From an uncultured Rhodoferax sp. (lineage in GTDB: Bacteria; Pseudomonadota; Gammaproteobacteria; Burkholderiales; Burkholderiaceae_C): a stretch of 6,532 nt of DNA. A program made the translations under genes and the position numbers. Each line of letters opens with the position of its first letter. Position 1 is the stretch's first letter. The DNA is taken from positions 1 through 6,532 of the forward strand of contig CAKZJN010000430.1 of the NCBI GenBank assembly GCA_936943465.1, given 5' to 3'. The notes below the pieces were generated by a model. It saw only the letters and a list, made by a program, of their open reading frames with translations. It was not told where the DNA came from and did not search any database. This document shows positions 1 through 5,468 of this stretch, one piece after another.

Positions 1-989
1 CGGCTTTCCGCCGCTGGGTCGCGCACTTCACGCAACTCCAGTTGTTTGACCAGTGCAGCAATTTCCTGGTCGCGCTTGAGTACTTCAAACCGCGTGTCGA
101 CCAGATCAATGCGGTCGCACAAGGTTTGCAACTTGGTGGCTTTGTCGACCACATGCACCGGGGTCGTGACCTTGCCACAGTCGTGCAGCAAACCGGCGAT
201 CTTGAGTTCGTAGCGGTCGCGGTCATCCATCGAGAACGCAGCCAAGGGGCCGGACGCGGTTGCATTGACGGCCTCCGCCAGCATCATGGTCAGAGCGGGC
301 ACGCGTTGGCAGTGGCCACCGGTGTAATGCGATTTCTCATCAATCGCCAAGTTAATCAGGTTGATGAACGACTCGAACAGTTCTTCCAACTGATTGGTCA
401 GATTGCGGTTGGTGATGGCAATGGCGGCCTGCGATGCCAGGGACTCGGCCAGACTCTGGTCCGGCCCCGAAAAGGCCAGGACTTCACCCGTCTCAGGGTG
501 CGTTGCATTAATTAGTTGCAGCACACCCAGCACCTCGCCATCCTGATCCTTTAGCGGCACCGAGAGAAACGACTGCGAGCGGTAACCGGTGCGTTCGTCA
601 AAACGGCGCGTGCCCGAAAAGTCAAAGTTTTCGGCAGTGTAAGCGTCGGCAATATTAACGGTCTGCTTATGAAGCGCCGAATAGGCCGCCACCATCGAAT
701 CGTTGGGCTGCCCTTGCTCGGTGAACAAAGCCAGATCGGGGAAATTGATCGGGTTGCCCGACGTTCCGCCCATTGCGATCTTCAGAGAGTCGGTGCGCAG
801 AATCTCAAAGCGCAGGGACTGTCCGTCGTCAGCCATGCGGTACAAGGTGCCGCCATCCGCGTGGGTAATGGTCTTGGCAGCCACCACGATGCTCTCCAGC
901 AAACGCGTGATGTCGCGCTCTTTGGACAGCGCCGAGCCGATCGAGTTGAGCTTCTCAAGCCGCCGCAAAAGGTCTTCAACGGATTCCAC
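1..989 (-). CDS. GAF domain plus HD-type phosphohydrolase (HD-GYP-like), 3' end cut by window edge
   Basis: 329 codons are visible, open to base 1. The start is GTG at 989: an in-frame TGA lies only five codons upstream, and GGGAGG sits four bases before the GTG. Residues about 14-172 resemble a GAF sensor domain, with VNIADAY, then GYRSQSFLSVPL and GVLQLINA (LQLINA at 157-162). From about 195 an HD phosphohydrolase domain begins: HYTGGHCQRV contains H226, and LLHDCGKVTTP holds the metal-binding HD pair H269-D270 and K273. In the HD-GYP family such domains hydrolyse cyclic di-GMP, with the GAF part sensing a ligand or mediating dimerisation. The GYP signature would lie beyond the left edge, so c-di-GMP hydrolysis is inferred. 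No signal peptide or membrane segment is seen, so it is probably cytoplasmic. It lies 95 bases downstream of the DUF349 gene on the same strand and may be co-transcribed. The gap holds no convincing promoter or terminator. Confidence 0.87.
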   Translation of the reverse strand, partial: MESVEDLLRRLEKLNSIGSALSKERDITRLLESIVVAAKTITHADGGTLYRMADDGQSLRFEILRTDSLKIAMGGTSGNPINFPDLALFTEQGQPNDSMVAAYSALHKQTVNIADAYTAENFDFSGTRRFDERTGYRSQSFLSVPLKDQDGEVLGVLQLINATHPETGEVLAFSGPDQSLAESLASQAAIAITNRNLTNQLEELFESFINLINLAIDEKSHYTGGHCQRVPALTMMLAEAVNATASGPLAAFSMDDRDRYELKIAGLLHDCGKVTTPVHVVDKATKLQTLCDRIDLVDTRFEVLKRDQEIAALVKQLELREVRDPAAES

Positions 990-1084
990 AGAACCTCCCG
1001 GATATCACCAGCCCGCAACACAAGGCATATTGCGGTTCCTCATTTCACACCCCGCAAACTTCGTACGCAAGCGACGCCGTCAAA

Positions 1085-3778
1085 TTAACGCTTCAGCAAC
1101 GCCTTGACGGCGTTTTGCAAACGGCGCGCATCTTCGGCGTTGTATTCCGCCGCCAGAATCACCGCAGCGTCCTGTCCCCAGGTTTGCGTGGGGGACGGGT
1201 CGTTGCGGCGGGTCAGCAGTTGCAACTGCAGCATGCGGCGCGCACTCAAGTGGTCGGCAGGGGTAGGCACTTCAGCGGCCATTTCCAGGCGCAACAAGGC
1301 TTCAGCAGGCGCTGCCGCCTTGGGGCCCGCCTTGAATTGGCCGCCCAAGGCTTGCTGCCAGCTTGTGCGAATTGCAGGGCTGACCTTGGCACCGAGTTCT
1401 TGTGCGCTGGGCAACAGGGCCGCGTCCCGCTTCTCCCAGGCGGTCAACATCTGCGTCAGGGCTTCGCCATGGGCCTGGGCCGCCAGCTTCTTCAAGGCAT
1501 GCTGCGCGTGTTCCAGCGCGTCGCGCTGGGCACGGAAGGCCGCATCGCCCAGACGCGGAGCCTCTTTCCAGGCGCCTGCACCGGCGCGAGCGCCCCGGTC
1601 GTCATCGCGCATACGACCATCGGGTTTGCCATCGCGACCGCCACGGGGTGCGTCCTTGCGGTCATTCCATTTGCCAGCGCGTCCTGCGGGGGCCGCCGGC
1701 GCTTCTTTTCGCATACCGGGACGGTCATCGCCGCGCACCGCCACAACCGGACGGGGCTTGGGCGCCGGGACGGGGGCTGGTGCCGCGGCTTCCGGCGCGG
1801 GCGTGCCTTCAGCCGATTCGTCCGATGCGACGGCTACTGTTTCCTCTGCAGCGGCAGTGGCTTGCGCAGGCACAGCCGCTTTGGCTGCATCTTCTTGGGC
1901 ACCGGCATCTTTCATATCCGCCTGAGCCTGCGCCTGGCCGCTCAAGGCTGCATCCAGCGCGGTCATCGCCGCGCGAATGGCCTGCGCATCGCCCTTGGCG
2001 TTGGCGGCTTCCAGGGCCTTGGCCGCATCCAGCACGGTGCGATCGCGCGCGTTCAGCGTGGCCTGGGCCTTTTCGCGCTCTTGGGTCTTGCGGTTGAAGG
2101 CATCGTCAATCGGTTTGCGGAAGGCATCCCAGAGCTTTTGCTCCTGACGGCGATCCATCGGCACCGTGTGGGCCTCAGCCTGCCAACGTTGTTGCAAGGC
2201 CTTGACGGCGTCTACGCGCAACATCGGGGCGGCGCCAAGGGCTTTGGCTTCTTCAATCATGGCCTGACGTGCCAGCAGACTTTGCGCTTGCAGGGCTTCC
2301 AGGGGGGCGGCGGCCTTGGCGATGGCCTGCTTCCAGAGCGGCAGCAGTTCGGCAAACACCTTTTCGCCAACATGGCCACCGTCGCGCCAGCGGTCGCCAA
2401 ACTGGTGCAGGATGCGGTTAAAGCCCTTCCAGTCGTCGTCCAGCGCGGTGCGGTTGGCGTCGGCCCAGGCGTTAACTTCCTCAATGAGGGCAACGCGCTG
2501 CGCCTTGTGTTCTGCAGCGTCGGCCTTGACCTTGTCCAGCCAGACCTCCACCACCTTGTGGGCCTCGTTGCAGGCCTCGTCAAAACGTTTCCATAAAGCG
2601 TGATTGGGCACACCGCCCTGGTCGGTTTGCTTCCATTGCTCGCGCAAGGCACGCAGGTTTTCCTGCATCTTGCGTCCACCCATGGCCTGCCCTTCCGGAC
2701 GCTTGAGCAAGCCTTCGGCCTTGGCGACCAGTTCTTCGCGCAACTGGTCGGCACGCCAGCGTTGCCAGCCTTCCAACTCACCGGCAGCTGCCAGCGCAGC
2801 ATGCGACTGGTTCTCCAGCGGGCTGGGAATGTATTTGCCGTACTCCTTCAGGGCGTGGCGCAATGCCGCAGCGGCACCCGCGCTGGCTTTTCCATGCCCC
2901 TCGCCCACTTCGGCTTCCAGCTTGCCAAGTGCCTCTTTAACAGCAGCCGTAGCCTGAGCGCGCACCTCAGGGTCCACCACGGGCTTGGCCGCCTTGGCCG
3001 GCACTTCGGCGGCCACCCCGCGACCCACACGCAACTCGTCAGCCCAGACCGGCACGGGCGGCAGCGGCGCACTGGCGTCTTGGGACGCGGCAACTGCCAG
3101 TCCCAACGCGCCCTGGAACGCATCCCACACCACCAGCAACTGGGATTTGGAGGCGTCCAGCAGTGGCGGGAACTTCATGTCCACGCTGGCCCAGCCGGCA
3201 TTGGCGACCAGCGCCGCTGCCTGAGACTGCCAGTGGTCAACGTCAACCCGCAAACTTTCCAGCGCCTGTTCCGCATCTTTCCAGGGCTTGGTGGACAGCA
3301 CTTCAATGCGTTGGGCCAATAAAACAGCCGCTTCGCGCTGCACCTGAACTTGGTGTTGCAGGTCTTCAATCCCGCGCACGCGCTCTGCCAGCTCCAGCTT
3401 CAACGTCGCCAGCGGCTCTTTACTCAAAGGTGCGCCGGCCTTGGCGGCATCGCGCTGCCAGGCCAGCGCATCGGCAATATTCAGTTTGGTAACGGCCAAC
3501 AGCGCCTGTGCCTTGGCGGCCCACTCGGCGGCCAGCACTTCCTGGCCCTTGGAACGGCGGATTTCATCAATCCGCTCCCGCACCAACTTGGCCGCGCCCT
3601 TGTCCTTGACGCTCAATTCCCGAAAAACATCGGCCAACTCGTCAGACGACGGCTTGCCTGCCAGCCAATCGCGAACGCGCGCGGCCCGCTCGCCGGCGGT
3701 AGGTGCGGAAAACGCGCCTTTGGTCATTGCGTCCAGTTGGGAAATGTCAGAGTGTTTAGCGGAATGAGAAGACGTCAC
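1085..3778 (-). CDS. DUF349 domain-containing protein with Ala/Pro- and Arg/Gly-rich linker
   Basis: An 897-residue protein ending in TAA. The called start is GTG at 3778, with only a weak GAG-type ribosome site; an in-frame ATG at 3727 (17 residues later) is a possible alternative. A helical region with coiled-coil character lies near 128-162. Three DUF349-like repeats follow, each a helical segment around a Trp: EQWKQTD with W382 followed by VPNHALWKRF, FGDRWRDGG with W464, and QQRWQAEAH with W532 followed by LWDAFRKP. Residues about 630-680 form an Ala/Pro-rich linker and about 683-735 a charged linker rich in Arg, Gly and Asp. A helical C-terminal domain runs to 897. There is no signal peptide or membrane segment, so it is probably cytoplasmic. 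DUF349 has no function that I know to be established; long multi-repeat versions are common in Burkholderiales. The repeat identity is firm, the role unknown. Its promoter may be the one at 4092-4120 (through an attenuator) or an unrecognised one nearer the start. Confidence 0.9.
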   Translation of the reverse strand: MTSSHSAKHSDISQLDAMTKGAFSAPTAGERAARVRDWLAGKPSSDELADVFRELSVKDKGAAKLVRERIDEIRRSKGQEVLAAEWAAKAQALLAVTKLNIADALAWQRDAAKAGAPLSKEPLATLKLELAERVRGIEDLQHQVQVQREAAVLLAQRIEVLSTKPWKDAEQALESLRVDVDHWQSQAAALVANAGWASVDMKFPPLLDASKSQLLVVWDAFQGALGLAVAASQDASAPLPPVPVWADELRVGRGVAAEVPAKAAKPVVDPEVRAQATAAVKEALGKLEAEVGEGHGKASAGAAAALRHALKEYGKYIPSPLENQSHAALAAAGELEGWQRWRADQLREELVAKAEGLLKRPEGQAMGGRKMQENLRALREQWKQTDQGGVPNHALWKRFDEACNEAHKVVEVWLDKVKADAAEHKAQRVALIEEVNAWADANRTALDDDWKGFNRILHQFGDRWRDGGHVGEKVFAELLPLWKQAIAKAAAPLEALQAQSLLARQAMIEEAKALGAAPMLRVDAVKALQQRWQAEAHTVPMDRRQEQKLWDAFRKPIDDAFNRKTQEREKAQATLNARDRTVLDAAKALEAANAKGDAQAIRAAMTALDAALSGQAQAQADMKDAGAQEDAAKAAVPAQATAAAEETVAVASDESAEGTPAPEAAAPAPVPAPKPRPVVAVRGDDRPGMRKEAPAAPAGRAGKWNDRKDAPRGGRDGKPDGRMRDDDRGARAGAGAWKEAPRLGDAAFRAQRDALEHAQHALKKLAAQAHGEALTQMLTAWEKRDAALLPSAQELGAKVSPAIRTSWQQALGGQFKAGPKAAAPAEALLRLEMAAEVPTPADHLSARRMLQLQLLTRRNDPSPTQTWGQDAAVILAAEYNAEDARRLQNAVKALLKR

Positions 3779-3812
3779 GGTAGGCTCGGGTCAGGGTGAA
3801 TTGGAAATAACC

Positions 3813-3875
3813 CGCTATTTTCGCCGGTAATTAGAGGGGTTCCTCTTTTTTTGGCAGCGGCCCACGCTATTCGCC
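3813..3875. repeat. Pair of near-identical short direct repeats
   Basis: CGCTATTTTCGCC at 3813-3825 and CGCTATTCGCC at 3865-3875 are the same word apart from two extra T bases in the first. They lie 52 bases apart (start to start) in the upstream region of the DUF349 gene, on either side of the 3833-3852 hairpin. They could be binding sites for a regulator of that gene, or chance. The second copy also takes part in the outer stem of the 3884-3916 hairpin. Confidence 0.35.
3833..3852 (+). terminator. Possible plus-strand intrinsic terminator
   Basis: AGAGG (3833-3837) and CCTCT (3842-3846) form a 5-bp stem with a GGTT loop, and the T-run continues to 3852. The shape is right for Rho-independent termination, but the stem is short. 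No plus-strand gene ends upstream of it. It would only matter for antisense transcription out of the DUF349 region. Confidence 0.35.
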
Positions 3876-3916
3876 AAAAGAAAACCCGGGGCCCGCATTG
3901 CTGCGAGGTCCCGGGT
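3876..3916 (-). terminator. Strong minus-strand intrinsic terminator
   Basis: ACCCGGG at 3884-3890 pairs with CCCGGGT at 3910-3916. The stem continues inward through a G-T wobble, two G-C pairs and, past one bulged base, three more G-C pairs: 13 bp in all, with a 6-base loop. Read on the minus strand it is followed directly by TTTTCTTTT (3884 down to 3876). This is a classical terminator. It would end a transcript started at the minus promoter 4092-4120, or act as an attenuator 98 bases before the DUF349 start codon. Confidence 0.75.
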
Positions 3917-3918
3917 CT

Positions 3919-3953
3919 GGCGAAGGACATGCCGTCCTGCATCGCCCTTTTTT
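3919..3953 (+). terminator. Possible plus-strand intrinsic terminator
   Basis: GGCGA (3919-3923) pairs with TCGCC (3942-3946), and inside it AGGAC (3924-3928) pairs with GTCCT (3934-3938), with a 3-base bulge on the right side. Six T follow at 3948-3953. The structure fits a plus-strand terminator, but no plus-strand gene lies upstream. The same inverted repeat is a plain hairpin in the opposite minus-strand RNA. Confidence 0.4.
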
Positions 3954-4091
3954 GCCGCGACAAGAGATGAAAGTCTTGCCGCAGGCGAGAGGCAACGGAT
4001 TGCCTCCATGAAGGTCGGGGCCGCTTTATCGCTTATTGCTAAGGTACCGACTGGCTACTGCCGACCCATGTCCATCGGAATGGACGACATC

Positions 4092-4120
4092 AGTTTATCC
4101 AGCCGAAATCAACTTTTCAA
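4092..4120 (-). promoter_or_regulatory. Sigma70-like promoter, minus strand
   Basis: On the minus strand TTGAAA (4120-4115, five of six matches to the -35 consensus) is followed after exactly 17 bases by TAAACT (4097-4092, four of six matches to the -10 consensus). Transcription would start near 4085, which is the first base of the first hairpin in the candidate RNA. The agreement between predicted start and structure supports the call. Confidence 0.5.
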
Positions 4121-4124
4121 GAGC

Positions 4125-4144
4125 CTGCTTTTCTATGAAAGCAG
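4125..4144. repeat. Perfect 7-bp inverted repeat upstream of the minus promoter
   Basis: CTGCTTT (4125-4131) and AAAGCAG (4138-4144) are exact inverse copies around a 6-base spacer. The repeat lies directly upstream of the -35 box of the minus-strand promoter and between the two divergent promoters. A dimeric regulator could bind here. No T-run follows on either strand, so it is not a terminator. Confidence 0.4.
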
Positions 4145-4253
4145 TCGCGCCGATTGGCAATTTTCATCTTGTCCTCGATGGACGCGCCTTTGCACATTGG
4201 GCACGTAAAAACGTTGCAGAGACACCGAAAAATATATGGAATTCATTTGATAT

Positions 4254-4274
4254 GGTTGACTTGATATATCAACC
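4254..4274. promoter_or_regulatory. Candidate operator: palindrome within the promoter spacer
   Basis: TTGATATATCAA at 4261-4272 is a perfect 12-base palindrome located between the -35 and -10 boxes. It is overlapped by a second inverted repeat, GGTTGA (4254-4259) with TCAACC (4269-4274). A dimeric repressor bound here would block RNA polymerase. No regulator gene is visible nearby, so the binding protein is unknown. Confidence 0.4.
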
Positions 4275-4285
4275 ACCCATAGAAT
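4256..4285 (+). promoter_or_regulatory. Strong sigma70-like promoter for the transglycosylase gene
   Basis: TTGACT (4256-4261) and TAGAAT (4280-4285) each match the consensus at five of six positions and are 18 bases apart. The preceding 50 bases are rich in A and T (for example AAAAATATAT near 4229-4236), like an UP element. Transcription would begin near 4292, giving a leader of about 178 bases before the ATG at 4470. The spacer contains a perfect palindrome, listed separately. Confidence 0.6.
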
Positions 4286-4469
4286 CCGCGCATCCCGATA
4301 AGGGATTACCCGAATCCGCTGCCGAACCCGGCATATTCAAATCGCTGCACATGTCGAGACGACGCCGCAGGATATTGATAGCGTACCAACCTAAACGTGG
4401 TACCCACCTTTTGTCATGGCAATTCTGCCAATGCAACTGGAATGGGGGCCCGCCTAAGAAGGAAGAGCT
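4286..4469 (+). other. Long 5' leader of the transglycosylase gene with two hairpins
   Basis: This stretch lies between the promoter and the ATG. It contains GTACCA/TGGTAC (4383-4388 with 4398-4403, 9-base loop), with a short TTTT 5 bases further on, and TGGCA/TGCCA (4417-4421 with 4426-4430, 4-base loop). The first resembles a weak terminator or attenuator. The ribosome site AAGGAAG (4459-4465) lies outside both hairpins. I recognise no riboswitch class. An open frame crosses the stretch but does not look like a real gene. Confidence 0.35.
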
Positions 4470-5279
4470 ATGACAGCGACCGACAAGTTGACCCGTGGGC
4501 TTCGCATTTTTGCAAGCGACATTGCCCAAGGTTTTTTTGAAATCACGCACAACGGTTTTGCCCTGCTGGGTCTGGCCGTGATGTTTGCGACCATCACACT
4601 GGCTGCCCGCCCCGAACTCCGCGAGGCTGGAGAGGTACAACTCATTAGCTGGCTGCAGGACCGCCAGTCTGCCCTCAACGGCTTTGTCAGCAGCGCAGAT
4701 GCAGTGGATCGTGCCACCGCGGCCGACCCCAAGAGCCTGCCCAAGCAGCAGGCTGCCGTGACCTACTGGCTGAGCAAGAAGTACAGCGTAGCGCCTGAAC
4801 CCCTTAGCGCCCTGGTGGCCGAGGCCTACGATGCGGGCGGCCGTGCCCGCCTGGACCCGACCCTGATTTTGGCCATTGTGGCGATTGAGTCGGGCTTCAA
4901 CCCCTTTGCCCAGAGCCAGGTGGGCGCACAAGGCCTGATGCAAGTCATGACCAAGGTGCACAGCGACAAGTACCAGAGCTTTGGTGGCCAACTGGCTGCG
5001 TTTGACCCTCTGACCAATATGCGCGTGGGCGTCAAGGTGCTGCAGGAATGCATTTCACGCGCCGGATCGCTGGAAGGTGGCCTCAAGTTCTATGTGGGTG
5101 CTGCCAATATGGAAGACGACAACGGTTACACCGCCAAGGTGATGGCCGAACACAGCCGCTTGCAGCAGGTTGCTGCAGGGCGCTCGGTTCCAGTTTTCAC
5201 TCCAGCGCCTGCGGCCGTCGTTCCGGTCAAGGCCACCGTTCCCGAAAAGCAAACTTTGGCCAGCCTATACGGCTCCTGA
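4470..5279 (+). CDS. Membrane-anchored lytic transglycosylase, SLT domain
   Basis: A 269-residue protein. The ATG at 4470 is preceded by AAGGAAG at a good distance, and the gene ends in TGA. A hydrophobic segment at about 29-46 (FALLGLAVMFATITLAA), after a short N-terminus, suggests a single inner-membrane anchor with the rest in the periplasm; no lipobox is seen. Residues about 115-230 carry the soluble lytic transglycosylase fold: AIVAIESGFNP with the catalytic glutamate E140, GAQGLMQV at 152-159, and a late YVGAAN...YTAKVMAEH segment (208-228) matching the usual YN-G...YV motif. Such enzymes cleave the MurNAc-GlcNAc bond of peptidoglycan and leave a 1,6-anhydroMurNAc end. The region between anchor and domain (50-110) and the Pro/Ala-rich tail (240-269) are not recognised. 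The enzyme may act in wall remodelling or make room for an envelope machine; its neighbours do not decide this. It probably has its own promoter at 4256-4285. Confidence 0.88.
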   Translation: MTATDKLTRGLRIFASDIAQGFFEITHNGFALLGLAVMFATITLAARPELREAGEVQLISWLQDRQSALNGFVSSADAVDRATAADPKSLPKQQAAVTYWLSKKYSVAPEPLSALVAEAYDAGGRARLDPTLILAIVAIESGFNPFAQSQVGAQGLMQVMTKVHSDKYQSFGGQLAAFDPLTNMRVGVKVLQECISRAGSLEGGLKFYVGAANMEDDNGYTAKVMAEHSRLQQVAAGRSVPVFTPAPAAVVPVKATVPEKQTLASLYGS

Positions 5280-5290
5280 AGCGGCTCGGT

Positions 5291-5296
5291 TAAAAT
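5291..5296 (+). promoter_or_regulatory. Probable -10 element of the glyA transcript
   Basis: TAAAAT lies 7 bases before 5303, the first base of the riboswitch closing stem, which fits a transcript that begins with the aptamer. I find no good -35 box 17-18 bases upstream, inside the end of the transglycosylase gene. Either the promoter is activator-dependent or readthrough from upstream contributes. Confidence 0.45.
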
Positions 5297-5302
5297 TTCT
5301 CT

Positions 5303-5420
5303 GCACGCGACTGGCGATAGGCCCCAGACCCACCGGTCTCCGGGGTTGATGTGGGATACCACAGGGGAGCGTGCCGCACGATACGCATGTGTCGCTGCGA
5401 TCAGCCGTTCGCCTGGGCAG
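5303..5420 (+). ncRNA. ZTP riboswitch (pfl motif) aptamer upstream of glyA
   Basis: The stretch has the hallmark parts of the pfl/ZTP class in order. The closing stem GCACGC (5303-5308) pairs with GCGTGC (5369-5374). After it comes the conserved GCGACTGGCGA (5307-5317). A variable inserted hairpin follows (CCCC and AGACC, 5322-5330, with GGTCT and GGGG, 5335-5345), then TGTGG/CCACA (5350-5354 with 5359-5363) leading into the conserved AGGGGAGC. After a linker comes GCCGTTCGCCTGGGCA (5404-5419), the signature of the 3' domain. The class binds ZTP and ZMP (AICAR phosphates), which build up when 10-formyl-tetrahydrofolate is limiting, and turns on folate and purine genes. glyA is a known target of the class. 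The class call rests on remembered consensus and visible pairing; a covariance-model scan was not run. Confidence 0.9.
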
Positions 5421-5421
5421 C

Positions 5422-5463
5422 CCTGTGTCTTCTCAAGACCCACAGGCCCATTGTCTTAAAGGA
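5422..5463 (+). promoter_or_regulatory. Likely riboswitch expression platform and glyA ribosome site
   Basis: CCTGTG (5422-5427) pairs with CACAGG (5441-5446), with TCTT/AAGA stacked inside (5428-5431 with 5435-5438) and a CTC loop. No T-run follows, so it is not an ordinary terminator. GTCTT occurs twice (5427-5431 and 5453-5457), and both copies can pair with AAGAC at 5435-5439. The second copy abuts the ribosome site AAAGGA (5458-5463), five bases before the ATG. TGGG at 5414-5417 in the aptamer can also pair with CCCA at 5447-5450. These alternatives suggest control at translation start, but this is inference. Confidence 0.45.
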
Positions 5464-5468
5464 CTGCC

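Larger units (their letters stand above)
3876..4085 (-). ncRNA. Candidate structured small RNA or attenuated leader, about 210 nt
   Basis: Reading the minus strand from the start predicted by the promoter at 4092-4120, six consecutive inverted repeats fill almost the whole stretch. They are 4085-4070 (5 bp), 4066-4013 (6-bp closing stem, GGTCGG with CCGACC, around a large less ordered interior), 4006-3989 (7 bp closed by a TCCG tetraloop of the UNCG type), 3986-3954 (GCC, GCG and CAAGA stems with single-base bulges), 3946-3919 (two stacked 5-bp stems), and the terminator stem 3916-3884 with its T-run. No open reading frame in the stretch has a convincing ribosome site. I do not recognise a known family: it does not look like 6S, SRP, tmRNA, RNase P or a familiar riboswitch. 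It may be a free sRNA, or a 5' leader of the DUF349 gene that terminates unless relieved. The promoter, hairpins and terminator are seen in the sequence; the existence of the RNA is inferred. Confidence 0.5.

Noticed and set aside
1098..1116. Hairpin AACGCC/GGCGTT followed by a few T bases on the plus strand.
   Set aside because: It lies inside the last codons of the DUF349 gene, no plus-strand gene precedes it, and the T-run is too short; read on the minus strand it has no T-run.
1115..2596. A 493-codon plus-strand frame opposite the DUF349 gene, with several shorter ones.
   Set aside because: Antisense open frames are expected opposite GC-rich, Ala-rich coding sequence; the DUF349 repeats on the minus strand are clearly the real product.
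3775..4009. Two minus-strand frames of 62 and 64 codons before the DUF349 gene.
   Set aside because: They run through the terminator and hairpins, lack convincing ribosome sites and have no recognisable protein features.
3876..4085. Assignment of the structured RNA to 6S RNA, SRP RNA, tmRNA, RNase P RNA or a c-di-GMP (GEMM) riboswitch.
   Set aside because: None of the signature sequences of these RNAs could be found, and the chain of separate hairpins does not resemble the single rod of 6S or SRP RNA.
4036..4473. A 145-codon plus-strand frame whose TGA overlaps the ATG of the transglycosylase gene (ATGA), which would suggest coupling.
   Set aside because: No ribosome site at its ATG or at the internal ATG (4135), the protein resembles no family, it contains a run of arginines and odd composition, and it covers the strong promoter 4256-4285.
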